Shown: piece after piece, positions 15,340-24,062 of the stretch
How positions within the stretch are numbered: position 1 is the stretch's first letter
Layout: each line of letters starts with the position of its first letter
NCBI GenBank assembly: GCA_024279095.1
Contig: JAJRRY010000218.1
Coordinates: forward strand, 1 to 32,171
Direction of reading: 5' to 3'
DNA from: Alphaproteobacteria bacterium
Lineage (GTDB): Bacteria > Pseudomonadota > Alphaproteobacteria > Rhizobiales > Aestuariivirgaceae
Length of the DNA: 32,171 bases
Position numbers and translations under genes: made by a program
The notes under the pieces: generated by a model
Told to the model about the DNA's origin: nothing
Seen by the model: the letters and a program-made list of their open reading frames with translations, nothing else
Database searches by the model: none

Positions 15340-15870
15340 ATGGAGAACCATGGGAGCGCAAAGGGCGCGGGAGAGGAAAAGCTGGTGGACTTCATGGCCC
15401 GGTTCACCGAATCCGAACAGTTCAACCGGGTCTTTCAGGAGGGCATGAGTCTGGTCGAGGAGACGGCGGACTATCTGGACGGTCCGGGCCGGGAAGAGGC
15501 GCGCAGGCTGCCGCGCCCGGCGGCGCTTGCCTATGCGACGGAAAGCATGCGTCTGACCACCCGGCTGATGCAGATGGCCTCCTGGCTGCTGCTGCAGCGG
15601 GCGGTGAGCTGCGGAGAGATTTCCGAGGAGGCGGCGCGCGAGGAGAAGAGCCGCATCTCGCTGGCCGACAGCGCACCGGAGCCCCTGCAGAACACTGATG
15701 AGCTGCCCGAGGGCCTGCGCGTGCTGTCCACGCGTTCGAGCCGGTTGTATGAGCGGATCATGAAACTTGACGAGATGATCAGCAATCGCTGCACGCCGGA
15801 TGCCGATCCCAATCCCGTGGCCGTACACATGAGCCGGCTGGCCGAGGTGTTCAGCACGCCCCGCTCCTGA
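15340..15870 (+). CDS. rcdA: RcdA-family protease adaptor (DUF1465)
   Basis: This 176-residue helical protein belongs to DUF1465. The core LVEETADYLDGPGREEARRL, the block ALAYATESMRLTTRLMQMAS and WLLLQRAV are the conserved features of Caulobacter RcdA. RcdA works with CpdR and PopA to deliver the cell-cycle regulator CtrA, and other clients, to the ClpXP protease at the cell pole. The acidic, disordered C-terminal region also fits. The gene is monocistronic, with a candidate promoter at 15268-15296 and a long terminator at 15905-15938. It sits between a candidate small RNA and mmsA, and the flagellar cluster begins 1.8 kb downstream. The family assignment is strong; the client in this organism is inferred. 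Confidence 0.9.
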   Translation: MENHGSAKGAGEEKLVDFMARFTESEQFNRVFQEGMSLVEETADYLDGPGREEARRLPRPAALAYATESMRLTTRLMQMASWLLLQRAVSCGEISEEAAREEKSRISLADSAPEPLQNTDELPEGLRVLSTRSSRLYERIMKLDEMISNRCTPDADPNPVAVHMSRLAEVFSTPRS

Positions 15871-15904
15871 TGAAAGGCACGCGCGGTTGGGAAACCGAAA
15901 CATG

Positions 15905-15938
15905 AAAGGGACGCTGGCCGCAGGGCCGCGTCCCTTTT
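15905..15938 (+). terminator. Intrinsic terminator of rcdA
   Basis: AAAGGGACG (15905-15913) pairs with CGTCCCTTT (15929-15937), with an inner GGCC/GGCC stem, followed by a T run. It is 34 bases after the rcdA stop. Confidence 0.85.
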
Positions 15939-16076
15939 GCATGATTGCCGCGAGGAACTGGCCAGACCTTTGAGGGCATCTGGCGCTATCTCTTCACATC
16001 TCAGGTCGCGCTATATGACATGTCCGGAAGGAAAGAGAAGATGGGCATTGCCACAGGCAGGCCGGGAGAAGAAGCG

Positions 16077-17582
16077 ATGACGCAACGGCTTGACAACTTC
16101 ATCGGCGGCAGCAGAGTGGCCTCGCGCTCCGGGCGCACGGCACCGGTGTTCGATCCCTCCACTGGCGAGGTGCGGGCGGAAGTCGGGTTGTCGACGCCTG
16201 AAGAGGTCGCCGCCGCCATTGAGACCGCGAAGGAGGCTCTGCCCGGCTGGGCCGGCATGCGCCCCCTGAAACGCGCCCGCATCATGGAGCGCTTCCGCAT
16301 TCTCTTGGAGGACAATCAGGAGGAGATTGCCCGGCTGATTTCCACGGAGCATGGCAAGATGTTCGCTGATGCCCTCGGCGAGGTGGCACGCGGCATCGAG
16401 AACGTGGAATATGCCTGCGCCGCGCCGCAGCTGCTGAAGGGCGAGCACTCCCGTGAGGTGGGGCCGCATATCGACAGCTGGACACTGCGTCAGCCGCTTG
16501 GCGTGTGTGCCGGCATCACGCCCTTCAATTTCCCCGTCATGGTGCCGCTGTGGATGTATCCGTCCGCGCTGGCCTGCGGCAACACCTTCGTGCTGAAGCC
16601 CTCCGAGCGCGATCCTTCTGCGCCGCTGTTCGTCATGGAGCTGGCCCGCAAGGCTGGTATCCCTGACGGGGTTCTGAATCTGGTCAACGGAGACAAGGAG
16701 GCGGTGGACACCATCCTGCACCATCCGGACGTGGCGGCGGTGAGCTTCGTCGGCTCCACGCCCATCGCGAAATACATCTACGCCACTGCCGCGGCGGAAG
16801 GGAAACGCGTCCAGGCGCTGGGCGGCGCCAAGAACCACATGGTGATCATGCCCGATGCCGACATGGACCAGGCTGCCGACGCCCTCATGGGTGCCGTTTT
16901 CGGTTCCGCCGGCGAGCGCTGCATGGCCATTTCCGTCGCCGTGCCGGTGGGGCGGGAGACCGCCGAAGAGCTGCGACGCCGACTGGAACCCCGGATCCGG
17001 GCGCTGAAGGTGGGCCCCTGGAACGACCCGGAGAACGAGATGGGACCGCTGGTCACCGCTGAGCATCTGCAGCGGGTGAAGGGATACATCGAGAGCGGCA
17101 TCGAGGAAGGGGCGGAGCTGGTGATCGACGGCCGGGGCCTGACGGTGCCGGGCCACGAGAACGGCTTCTTCATCGGCGGCACCTTCTTCGACCACGTGAC
17201 ACCACGGATGCGCATCTGGCAGGAGGAAATCTTCGGGCCGGTCCTGTCCATGGTACGTGTGGAAGATTTCGAGGAGGCCGTCTCCCTGATCAATTCGCAC
17301 ACCTTCGGCAACGGCACCGCCATTTTCACCCGTGACGGCGACGTGGCCCGCGAGTTTGCCGACCGCATCGAGATCGGCATGGTGGGCATCAACGTGCCCA
17401 TCCCCGTGCCCGTGGCCTGGCACAGCTTCGGCGGCTGGAAGGATTCCCTCTTCGGTGCTCATGCCATCTACGGCCCGGACAGTTTCCATTTCTATACCCG
17501 CCTGAAGACTGTCACCCAGCGCTGGCCGACCGGCATCCGTTCCGGCGTGGCTTTCAACTTCGGCGGTACCGGGGACCACTGA
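16077..17582 (+). CDS. mmsA: CoA-acylating methylmalonate-semialdehyde dehydrogenase
   Basis: From ATG 16077, preceded by GGGAGAAG, the protein has 501 residues, normal for the family. It is an aldehyde dehydrogenase with NADP/NAD-binding [13 protein letters not shown], catalytic C282 in AGERCMAIS, and the MmsA-specific [15 protein letters not shown] in place of the usual ELGGK general-base segment. [12 protein letters not shown] and the C-terminal [12 protein letters not shown] are also typical. The enzyme converts methylmalonate semialdehyde to propionyl-CoA in valine catabolism, and malonate semialdehyde in inositol or beta-alanine catabolism. No other valine-pathway gene is adjacent. An ATG at 15945 is in frame but would add sequence that overlaps the region just after the rcdA terminator. 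Confidence 0.95.
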   Translation: MTQRLDNFIGGSRVASRSGRTAPVFDPSTGEVRAEVGLSTPEEVAAAIETAKEALPGWAGMRPLKRARIMERFRILLEDNQEEIARLISTEHGKMFADALGEVARGIENVEYACAAPQLLKGEHSREVGPHIDSWTLRQPLGVCAGITPFNFPVMVPLWMYPSALACGNTFVLKPSERDPSAPLFVMELARKAGIPDGVLNLVNGDKEAVDTILHHPDVAAVSFVGSTPIAKYIYATAAAEGKRVQALGGAKNHMVIMPDADMDQAADALMGAVFGSAGERCMAISVAVPVGRETAEELRRRLEPRIRALKVGPWNDPENEMGPLVTAEHLQRVKGYIESGIEEGAELVIDGRGLTVPGHENGFFIGGTFFDHVTPRMRIWQEEIFGPVLSMVRVEDFEEAVSLINSHTFGNGTAIFTRDGDVAREFADRIEIGMVGINVPIPVPVAWHSFGGWKDSLFGAHAIYGPDSFHFYTRLKTVTQRWPTGIRSGVAFNFGGTGDH

Positions 17583-17601
17583 GAAACGGTCCGCCACAAG
17601 C

Positions 17602-17644
17602 TACGGACAAGCTAGCCCGCCTATCGTTCCGGTACGGACAATCT
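17602..17644 (+). promoter_or_regulatory. 31-bp-spaced direct repeats upstream of flgB
   Basis: TACGGACAAGCT at 17602-17613 and TACGGACAATCT at 17633-17644 match at 11 of 12 bases, and their starts are 31 bases apart, close to three helical turns. A CGTTCC/GGAACG dyad (17625-17630, 17645-17650) interleaves with the second copy. They fill most of the 86-base gap before flgB and may be activator sites for the flagellar operon. Confidence 0.45.
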
Positions 17645-17668
17645 GGAACGGCCGGGAGGGCGGCAAGG

Positions 17669-18046
17669 ATGCAGATCTTCTCCATAGCCTCGCAGCGGGC
17701 GCAATGGCTCAGTGCCAGGCTCGGCGTGATTGCGGGCAATGTCGCCAACGCCAGCACGCCGGGTTATCGGGCACGTGAAATCACGCCGTTCTCCGCCGTT
17801 CTCGAAAACCGCCAGGTGCACATGGCGCGCACGCATTCGGCGCATCTCAACATGGCCGGACAGGCGGAGCGCGCCCGCTTCGAGACTCGCGAGGCGGAGG
17901 CGGCGCGCATGACCCATTCCGGCAATACCGTCTCTCTGGAAAAGGAAATGCTGAAGGGAGCGGAAACGGTGCGGGCCTTCCGTCTGAACACCGGTATCGT
18001 GCGCGCCTATCACCGCATGTTCCTGCTCAGCCTGAGGGACAACTGA
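17669..18046 (+). CDS. flgB: Flagellar basal-body proximal rod protein FlgB
   Basis: This 125-residue protein has the FlgB layout. The N-terminal helix contains RLGVIAGNVANASTPGYRAR, with the NxANxxTPGY rod signature. The C-terminal helix contains LEKEMLKGAETVRAF and ends close to the FlgB-type termini. It is exported through the flagellar type III apparatus and forms the base of the rod in the periplasm. GGAGGG precedes the start. It is the first gene of an operon running to fliP, and flgC starts two bases after its stop. The upstream gap holds the 31-bp-spaced direct repeats. Confidence 0.95.
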   Translation: MQIFSIASQRAQWLSARLGVIAGNVANASTPGYRAREITPFSAVLENRQVHMARTHSAHLNMAGQAERARFETREAEAARMTHSGNTVSLEKEMLKGAETVRAFRLNTGIVRAYHRMFLLSLRDN

Positions 18047-18048
18047 CC

Positions 18049-18471
18049 ATGACCGATCCGCTGCTTGCACCGCTGAGTGTCGCCGCGTCCGGGCTTCATG
18101 CCCAGTCGGAACGCATGCTGGTCGCGGCACAGAACATCGCCAATGCCAGAACCACGGGCAACGCACCGGGAGCCGATCCCTACCGGCGCAAGACCATCAG
18201 TTTCGTCTCGGAGCTCGACCGTCAGACCGGCGTGGACGTGGTGCGCGTGGCCCGCTACGGCACCGATCCCTCGCCGTTCAAGGTGGAGTACAACCCGGGA
18301 CATCCGGCCGCCGACAAGAACGGTTACGTCAAGATGCCGAATGTCAACACGCTGATCGAGACCGCGGACCTGCGTGACGCCAACCGGATGTATCAGGCCA
18401 ATTTGCAGGTGGTGCGGCAGGCCCGCGAGATCGTCTCGATGACCATTGATCTGCTGAGGACAGGCGGATGA
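18049..18471 (+). CDS. flgC: Flagellar basal-body rod protein FlgC
   Basis: This 140-residue protein has N-terminal LSVAASGLHAQSERMLVAAQ followed by NIANA, and C-terminal YVKMPNVNTLIETADLRDAN with LRDANRMYQANLQV, the FlgC pattern. The usual YRRK segment after the rod signature is present. FlgC is a periplasmic proximal rod subunit between FlgB and FlgF. It overlaps fliE by four bases (ATGA), so the two are translationally coupled. Confidence 0.96.
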   Translation: MTDPLLAPLSVAASGLHAQSERMLVAAQNIANARTTGNAPGADPYRRKTISFVSELDRQTGVDVVRVARYGTDPSPFKVEYNPGHPAADKNGYVKMPNVNTLIETADLRDANRMYQANLQVVRQAREIVSMTIDLLRTGG

Positions 18472-18782
18472 TCGAGGGTATCGGAAATGTGGCCGGCATC
18501 ACCGGCATCGGGAGTTTGCCCGGCCCTGTGACGGCGGGGCGTCCGTCGGCTGCCGCCGGAGCCGGGACGGATTTCGCCGAGGCGCTGAAGGCCGCTGCGG
18601 GCGAGGCCGTGCATGCACTGCAGAAAAGCGAGATGACGGCGATTGCCGGCATCGAGGGCAAGGCCGACATCCAGACGGTGGTCGATCAGGTGATGGCGGC
18701 CGAACGCACCCTGTCCGCCACCATGGCCATAAGAAACAAGCTGGTCGCCGCCTGGCAGGAGATCAGCCGCATGCAGATCTGA
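18468..18782 (+). CDS. fliE: Flagellar hook-basal body complex protein FliE
   Basis: This 104-residue protein has a Gly/Ala-rich N-terminus followed by the conserved FAEALKAAAGEAVHALQKSE and the C-terminal block VVDQVMAAERTLSATMAIRN ending RNKLVAAWQEISRMQI. FliE links the MS ring to the rod and is the first substrate of the flagellar export gate. It is coupled to flgC by overlap and is 12 bases before flgG. Confidence 0.96.
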   Translation: MIEGIGNVAGITGIGSLPGPVTAGRPSAAAGAGTDFAEALKAAAGEAVHALQKSEMTAIAGIEGKADIQTVVDQVMAAERTLSATMAIRNKLVAAWQEISRMQI

Positions 18783-18794
18783 GGAGGGCACGCC

Positions 18795-19577
18795 ATGAGA
18801 GCACTCGCCATCGCTGCCACGGGCATGGCCGCCCAGCAGCTCAACGTCGAGGTGATCGCCAACAATATCGCCAATATCAACACCACCGGCTTCAAGCGGG
18901 CCCGCGCGGAATTCACCGATCTGCTCTACCAGATCGACCGCATGCCGGGCACCGCCTCGCGCGGCGGCGAGGGCACGGTGCCGGAAGGTTTGCAGCTCGG
19001 CCTGGGCGTGCGTTCCGCGGCCATTCGCAAGCTCCATGTGCAGGGCACGCTGACCAACACCGGCAACCGGCTCGACATGGGGCTGGCCGGGCGCGGCTGG
19101 TTCCGCATTTCCGGTCCCAACGGCGAAACGCTCTATACCCGCGCCGGCGCCTTCAACAAGAGCGCTACCGGACAGCTGGTGACCATCGACGGTTTCGCCG
19201 TCCAGCCTTCCATCACCATCCCGCAGGAAGCGGTGGACGTGATCGTCAACGAGAACGGACAGGTCTTCGCCCGGCTGGAGGATCAGACGGAGCTCCAGCT
19301 GCTCGGCCAGATCTCGCTGGCCACCTTTGCCAACGATGCGGGGCTGGAACCGCTGGGCGACAACCTGTTCCGCGAGACGGCCGCTTCCGGTGCCGCGGTC
19401 GTGGGCAATCCGGGCGATCCCGGATTCGCCACGGTGCGGCAGGGATACCTGGAGGCGTCCAACGTGGACGCGGTGAAGGAAATCACCGAACTGATCACCG
19501 CCCAGCGGGCCTACGAGATGAATTCCAAGGTCATTCAGGCGGTGGACGAGATGATGAGCACGGTATCGAGGCGGTAG
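18795..19577 (+). CDS. flgG: Flagellar distal rod protein FlgG
   Basis: This 260-residue protein begins [20 protein letters not shown], with the rod signature [16 protein letters not shown], and ends with [20 protein letters not shown] and [18 protein letters not shown]. These termini and the length separate it from FlgF and from hook protein FlgE. FlgG forms the distal rod through the P and L rings. A GGAGGG site precedes the start, and flgA follows after three bases. Confidence 0.97.
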   Translation: MRALAIAATGMAAQQLNVEVIANNIANINTTGFKRARAEFTDLLYQIDRMPGTASRGGEGTVPEGLQLGLGVRSAAIRKLHVQGTLTNTGNRLDMGLAGRGWFRISGPNGETLYTRAGAFNKSATGQLVTIDGFAVQPSITIPQEAVDVIVNENGQVFARLEDQTELQLLGQISLATFANDAGLEPLGDNLFRETAASGAAVVGNPGDPGFATVRQGYLEASNVDAVKEITELITAQRAYEMNSKVIQAVDEMMSTVSRR

Positions 19578-19580
19578 GCA

Positions 19581-20060
19581 ATGAAACGGCGGGCTGCGGC
19601 ATGGCTTTTCGCGATCATGGCGCTGCTGGCCGGCAACGTTCCGGCAGCGGCTGCCGGTGGTGGAAACGCACGTCCGGAAATCCCGGTGGCGGCGACGACC
19701 ATCTATCCCGGAGAGGTCATCCGGCCCGGCATGCTGCGCATGCGTCCCGTGCCCCGGCGCTACTACGAGCGCGGCGGCTTCGTGAAGGATCCGCGGCGCA
19801 TAATGGGCAAGATGGCCGCTCGCACGCTGGTGCGCGGCCGGCCCATTCCGCCCAACGCGCTGCGTGAACCCTATGCGGTGCGCAGCGGCAAGGCGGTGCG
19901 GGTGATCTACCGTTCCGGCGTCCTTTCCATCAGCGCACTGGGGACGGCACTGGATTCGGTCTCCGCCGGGGAAATGGTGGCGGTTCGCAATGTGGATACC
20001 GGACGCATCGTCTACGGCATCGCGCGCAAGGACGGAACGGTGGTGGTGAACGCACGATGA
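19581..20060 (+). CDS. flgA: Flagellar P-ring assembly chaperone FlgA
   Basis: This 159-residue protein has a signal peptide of about 25 residues ending in PAAAA. The body contains the SAF-type domain: IPVAATTIYPGEVIRPGML at the start, GRPIPPNALREP in the middle, and VSAGEMVAVRNVDTGRIVYG at the C-terminus. FlgA escorts FlgI in the periplasm for P-ring assembly. It is shorter than enterobacterial FlgA, as is usual in alphaproteobacteria. It overlaps flgI by four bases. Confidence 0.92.
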   Translation: MKRRAAAWLFAIMALLAGNVPAAAAGGGNARPEIPVAATTIYPGEVIRPGMLRMRPVPRRYYERGGFVKDPRRIMGKMAARTLVRGRPIPPNALREPYAVRSGKAVRVIYRSGVLSISALGTALDSVSAGEMVAVRNVDTGRIVYGIARKDGTVVVNAR

Positions 20061-21172
20061 ATGCGGCGCTTCGACATGTGATGGCCCTGGCCGCCATGAT
20101 GCTGCTGGTGTCTGGCGGCGGTGCCGATGCGATGGTGCGCATCAAGGACATCACCACGATGGACGGCGTGCGGGGCAATCAGCTGGTCGGCTACGGTCTC
20201 GTGGTCGGCCTGCAGGGCACCGGGGACAGCATGCGCGCCTCGCCGTTTACCGAACAGTCCCTGCGCGCCATGCTGGAACGTCTCGGGGCGAAATACGAAC
20301 GGGGTGCCTCACGTTCGCGCAACGTGGCTTCGGTGATGGTCACCGCCAACCTGCCGCCCTTCGTGCGCAAGGGCTCGCGCATCGATGTCAACGTGGCCTC
20401 CCTGGGAGACGCTTCCTCGCTGGTCGGCGGCACCCTTATCATGACTCCGCTGAAAGGCGCCGATGGGAAGGTCTACGCCGTGGCGCAGGGATCGCTCACC
20501 CTCTCCGGTTTCACCGCGCAGGGGCAGGCCGCGCAGGTTACCCAGGGCGTGCCGACCAATGCCCGGATTCCCGACGGCGCGATCGTCGAACGGGAGCTGG
20601 AGGGCGACTTTCATCGCAAGAAGGTTCTGGTGCTCAGCCTCAAGAATCCGGATTTCGGCACTGCGGTGCGCATCGCGAAGACCATCAATGAATACGCCCG
20701 CAAGCGGTTCGGCCAGAAGATCGCCGCAGCGCGGGATCTGCGCACCGTCTTCGTGAAGCGTCCGCCAAAGGTCACCGTGGCCCGCCTGGTAGCGGAGATC
20801 GGCATGCTGACCGTGCAGCCGGACACCCCGGCGCGGGTGGTCATTGACGAGCGCACCGGCACCGTGGTGATCGGCCATGCGGTGCGCGTCTCCACGGTGG
20901 CGGTCACCCACGGCAACCTCACCGTCCGCATTGCCGAGATGCCCGTGGCCTCGCAGCCCGCCCCCTTCTCGAAGGGGCGCACCGCCATCCTGCCACAGAC
21001 CTTCATCACCACCGAGGAGAAGAAGGGCAACATCGCGGTTCTGAAGGGTGCCGATCTGCAGGAGCTGGTCAGCGGCCTCAACCGCATCGGCGTGAAACCC
21101 AAAGGCATCATCGCCATCCTCCAGGCCATCAAGTCCGCCGGGGCACTGCAGGCGGAACTGGTGGTGGAATAG
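20057..21172 (+). CDS. flgI: Flagellar P-ring protein FlgI
   Basis: This 371-residue protein has a signal peptide of about 25 residues, followed by the FlgI hallmark VRIKDITTMDGVRGNQLVGY and GLVVGLQGTGDS. RIDVNVASLGDASSLVGGTL and TPLKGADGKVYAVAQG are also conserved, and the C-terminus has LVSGLNRIGVKPKGIIAILQ. FlgI polymerises in the periplasm around the distal rod in peptidoglycan. It lies between its chaperone gene flgA (overlapping) and motE (11 bases). Confidence 0.97.
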   Translation: MNAALRHVMALAAMMLLVSGGGADAMVRIKDITTMDGVRGNQLVGYGLVVGLQGTGDSMRASPFTEQSLRAMLERLGAKYERGASRSRNVASVMVTANLPPFVRKGSRIDVNVASLGDASSLVGGTLIMTPLKGADGKVYAVAQGSLTLSGFTAQGQAAQVTQGVPTNARIPDGAIVERELEGDFHRKKVLVLSLKNPDFGTAVRIAKTINEYARKRFGQKIAAARDLRTVFVKRPPKVTVARLVAEIGMLTVQPDTPARVVIDERTGTVVIGHAVRVSTVAVTHGNLTVRIAEMPVASQPAPFSKGRTAILPQTFITTEEKKGNIAVLKGADLQELVSGLNRIGVKPKGIIAILQAIKSAGALQAELVVE

Positions 21173-21183
21173 GGAGGCGGACC

Positions 21184-21801
21184 ATGACGCGGACGGGCAG
21201 GAACATCGTGACGGGGCTGGCGCTGGCAGCCATGCTGCTGGCGGCCTCCTCCGTCGTGGCCGCGGCGGCCGGCGGCGGTCACGGCGGAGGGGGTGGGGCG
21301 CAGGAGCACGGTACTGCCCCGGCGGCTCCGGAGGAGCAGGCCGTCAGTCCGGAAAAGAAGCTGATGCCGAAACTGCCGCCGGACATTCGCGAGGACTACC
21401 AGAAGTACTGCTACAATATCGCCGATGCGGCCCGTGATGCCCGTTATGCTCGTCAGAAGCGGCAGATCCGCGAGATGGAGCAACACCTCGAAAAGCTGCT
21501 GCGGAAGCTGGAGAAGAAGCGGGCGGAATACAAGACCTGGGTCATGCGTCGCAAGGAGATCACGGACCGCATGACCAGGGCCATGCTGGACGTCTACGCC
21601 AAGATGGAACCCGAAGCGGCGGCGGCGCAGATCGCGCAGATGGAATATGCCGTGGCGGTGGCCATCCTGACCGGACTGAAACCGCAGAAGGCTTCCGCCA
21701 TTCTCACCGAAATGGATCCGAAGAAGGCCGGAAGGCTCGTCAACGCCATCGTGGGCGTGGTGGCCGAGGCCACACCGCAGATGGCAGGGGAGACGAACTG
21801 A
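21184..21801 (+). CDS. motE: MotE-like periplasmic motility protein
   Basis: This 205-residue protein has a signal peptide of about 30 residues, a Gly/His-rich stretch, a coiled-coil region (about residues 80-130, for example QIREMEQHLEKLLRKLEKKR), and a C-terminal MgtE_N-like domain (AAAQIAQMEYAVAVAILTGL, then MDPKKAGRLVNAIVG). In Sinorhizobium meliloti MotE is encoded at this same position between flgI and flgH and is the chaperone that stabilises periplasmic MotC. A MotC homologue is encoded at 28958-30124. This is not a magnesium transporter, because no membrane domain is present. The stop and the flgH start share one base. Confidence 0.88.
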   Translation: MTRTGRNIVTGLALAAMLLAASSVVAAAAGGGHGGGGGAQEHGTAPAAPEEQAVSPEKKLMPKLPPDIREDYQKYCYNIADAARDARYARQKRQIREMEQHLEKLLRKLEKKRAEYKTWVMRRKEITDRMTRAMLDVYAKMEPEAAAAQIAQMEYAVAVAILTGLKPQKASAILTEMDPKKAGRLVNAIVGVVAEATPQMAGETN

Positions 21802-22526
21802 TGCCGATACGCAGGGGATTGATCGTCTTGCTCGCCGCCATCGCGCTGTCCGGCTGCGCGGCCAGACTGACCGAGATCGGGCGGGACCCAGACCTTGCCC
21901 CCATCGGAGCGGGGATGACCGCTTCCGTCAGCCGCGTCATCGCACCGCCGAGGCCCGAACCGCAGCCGGCACGCTATTCCCTCTGGCCGGAGGGCAAGGA
22001 CAGCATGTTCCATGACCAGCGGGCACGCACCGCCGGCGACGTGATTACCGTCCTCATCCAGATCAATGACTGGGCGACGCTGGACAACTTCACCAAGCGG
22101 GCCCGCAAGGCGGATCTCAGCGCCGGGTTCGGTGCCGAATACGCGCTGGACGACAAGGCCTCGGGAGCTTCCGAGAAATTCACCTCCAGCGGCAAGGGCA
22201 CGGCCGGTTCCGATTCCAGCTTTTCCGGGAAAGGCTCCATCGGCCGTTCCGAAAAGATCAAGCTGGCCATCGCCGCCGTCATCACGAAAGTTCTGCCGAA
22301 CGGCAACTTCATCATCTCCGGCTCGCAGGAGGTGCGGGTGAACAGCGAGCTTCGCGTGCTGACCGTGGCCGGCATCGTGCGGCCGCAGGACATTTCGCAG
22401 GAAAATACCGTGAACTACGACCGGATCGCCGAGGCCCGCATTTCCTACGGTGGGCGTGGCCGCATCACCGAGGTGCAGCAGCCCGGCTGGGGGCAGCAGA
22501 TCTGGGACATGATCAATCCGTTCTGA
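21801..22526 (+). CDS. flgH: Flagellar L-ring lipoprotein FlgH
   Basis: This 241-residue protein has a lipoprotein signal with lipobox LSGC (C19). YSLWPEGKDSMFHDQRARTA and GDVITVLIQIND are typical of FlgH, as are LPNGNFIISGSQEVRVNSEL and a C-terminus with AEARISYGGRGRITEVQQPG. It forms the outer-membrane L ring. It is translationally coupled to motE and 11 bases before fliL. Confidence 0.97.
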   Translation: MPIRRGLIVLLAAIALSGCAARLTEIGRDPDLAPIGAGMTASVSRVIAPPRPEPQPARYSLWPEGKDSMFHDQRARTAGDVITVLIQINDWATLDNFTKRARKADLSAGFGAEYALDDKASGASEKFTSSGKGTAGSDSSFSGKGSIGRSEKIKLAIAAVITKVLPNGNFIISGSQEVRVNSELRVLTVAGIVRPQDISQENTVNYDRIAEARISYGGRGRITEVQQPGWGQQIWDMINPF

Positions 22527-22537
22527 GGGGCAGGGCC

Positions 22538-23050
22538 ATGTCCGGAGAGGAAAAGGCGAAGGAAAAGAGCGGCGGAGGCAAGGGAGCCATGATCGGCTTT
22601 CTCGTCGCCACTCTGGTTGCTGCTGGTGCGGGAGCCGGGATGGGCTTCGTGCTGGGGCCGAAATTTGCAGCCGGAGCAACCAGTCATGCAAAGGAAGAGG
22701 CCGCCGCGGAGGAGAAGAAGGCGGAGAAGATTGCCGAACCCTACGCCGGCGACAGCATGGTGGTGAAGCTGCAGCCGGTGACCACCAACCTGCGTCAGCC
22801 CTTCCGCTCCTGGGTGCGGCTCGAGGGGGCGCTGATCGTGAAGGGGAAGGAGGCGGAGGAGAAGGCGCTGGAGGAGCTCGGCGCGCTGGTGCAGCAGGAT
22901 GTTCTGGCCTACCTGCGCACCCTCGCACTGAAGGATCTCGAGGGAGCCAGCAATCTGACCTTCCTGCGTGACGACCTCAACGAACGCGCACGGCTGCGTT
23001 CCGAGGGGCGCGTCGCCGAGTTCGTCATTCTCTCGCTGGTGGTCGAATGA
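22538..23050 (+). CDS. fliL: Flagellar basal-body-associated protein FliL
   Basis: This 170-residue protein has a short charged N-terminus, one membrane helix (about residues 14-38), an acidic/lysine linker, and a periplasmic FliL domain ending with VLAYLRTLALKDLEGASNLT and FVILSLVVE. FliL surrounds the stator and supports torque. It overlaps fliP by four bases. Confidence 0.93.
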   Translation: MSGEEKAKEKSGGGKGAMIGFLVATLVAAGAGAGMGFVLGPKFAAGATSHAKEEAAAEEKKAEKIAEPYAGDSMVVKLQPVTTNLRQPFRSWVRLEGALIVKGKEAEEKALEELGALVQQDVLAYLRTLALKDLEGASNLTFLRDDLNERARLRSEGRVAEFVILSLVVE

Positions 23051-23835
23051 TGCGCCCTGCGGTCCGTATCGCGATTCTCGTCCTGCTGTCCGTGATGGGG
23101 GCCGGCAGCGCCATGGCCCAGCAGGCTGCCGGCGCCGGGGACCTGCTGCCGGCCGGTGAGCTGGTCACCGGGCGCATCGTGCAGCTCGTCGTCCTGCTGA
23201 CGCTTCTGTCGCTGGCCCCGGGGCTGCTCATCATGGTCACCAGCTTCACCCGCATCGTGGTGGCGCTGGCCTTCCTGCGCTCCGGTCTCGGGCTCCAGAC
23301 CACACCGGCCAATCTCATTCTCATTTCCCTGGCGCTGTTCATGACGTTCTTCATCATGCAGCCGGTATTCGAGAAGGCATGGAATGAAGGTGTACGTCCA
23401 CTCATGGACAACCGCATCACCCAGGAGGAGGCCTGGACCCGGACCGTTGCGCCCTTCCGGGAATTCATGCTCGACCATGTGCGGGAAAAGGATCTGGCCA
23501 TGTTCCGCGATCTGGCGGAAGGAACGGCGGCAGGGCGCGCCGACCGCAGAGACGCCCCGCAGCGGCAGGAACAGAATGCGGAAGGGGAAGAAGTGCCCTT
23601 GCGCATCCTCGTGCCAGCCTTCATGATATCCGAGCTGCGCCGTGGCTTCGAAATCGGCTTCCTGATCGCGTTGCCGTTTCTCGTCATTGATCTGATCGTC
23701 GCCACCATCACCATGTCCATGGGCATGATGATGCTGCCACCCACGGTCATTTCCCTGCCCTTCAAGCTGCTTTTCTTCGTGCTGATCGATGGCTGGAATC
23801 TGCTAGTCGGCGGGCTCGTGCGCTCCTTCTTCTGA
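23047..23835 (+). CDS. fliP: Flagellar type III export apparatus protein FliP
   Basis: This 262-residue membrane protein has a cleavable signal (about 24 residues), TSFTRIVVALAFLRSGLGLQ followed by PANLILISLALFMTFFIMQP, a polar loop, and the C-terminal LVPAFMISELRRGFEIGFLI with the MGMMMLPPTVISLPFKLLFF segment. FliP forms the core of the export gate with FliQ and FliR. It is the last gene of the flgB operon. No terminator directly follows, and the next 269 bases are the flagellin upstream region. Confidence 0.97.
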   Translation: MMRPAVRIAILVLLSVMGAGSAMAQQAAGAGDLLPAGELVTGRIVQLVVLLTLLSLAPGLLIMVTSFTRIVVALAFLRSGLGLQTTPANLILISLALFMTFFIMQPVFEKAWNEGVRPLMDNRITQEEAWTRTVAPFREFMLDHVREKDLAMFRDLAEGTAAGRADRRDAPQRQEQNAEGEEVPLRILVPAFMISELRRGFEIGFLIALPFLVIDLIVATITMSMGMMMLPPTVISLPFKLLFFVLIDGWNLLVGGLVRSFF

Positions 23836-23936
23836 AGAGCCCAGGGCCGGATGCTGGTTTTCGGAAATTATGATATTTCAGAAAAATCAATGACTTGATA
23901 TTCCCTGCAGGATCTTTTTCCGCATCCGTCACGGCC

Positions 23937-23952
23937 GTTAACATTTTTTTAG
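23937..23952 (+). promoter_or_regulatory. CtrA-box-like site (one mismatch) upstream of the flagellin gene
   Basis: GTTAA-N7-TTAG, or on the other strand CTAA-N7-TTAAC, differs by one base from the CtrA consensus. It is 153 bases before the flagellin ATG in an AT-rich patch. It is a reasonable site for the flagellin promoter because the hairpins downstream leave no room for a promoter nearer the gene. Chance is not excluded, given the T run. Confidence 0.35.
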
Positions 23953-23988
23953 GACTTTCCCGGCAGCATCGGTGCATCACATGACGAA

Positions 23989-24062
23989 TTGAGCTTGAGA
24001 CGCATCTCGCTCAAAGGCATGAGGCCGCTTTCGTCATGTCGGTGCGAGTCCGACATGTTTTT
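23989..24062 (+). promoter_or_regulatory. Two-hairpin flagellin 5' leader, second hairpin terminator-like
   Basis: Hairpin 1 has TTGAGC (23989-23994) with GCTCAA (24009-24014) and an inner GAGA/TCTC stem. Hairpin 2 is a perfect 8-bp stem, CATGTCGG (24035-24042) with CCGACATG (24050-24057), followed by five T. Only 42 bases separate the T run from the flagellin ATG, so the flagellin promoter should lie upstream and both hairpins should be in the mRNA leader. This suits attenuation or binding by a protein such as FlbT, which acts on flagellin leaders in Caulobacter. Confidence 0.55.

Noticed and set aside
21184-21801. Annotation of the MotE-like protein as a magnesium transporter because of its MgtE_N-like domain
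   Set aside because: It has a signal peptide and coiled coil but no transmembrane transporter domain, and it sits between flgI and flgH.
23836-23936. Sigma54 or sigma28 promoter for flagellin
   Set aside because: I searched by eye for GG-N10-GC and for TAAA-N15-GCCGATAA patterns and found no acceptable match.
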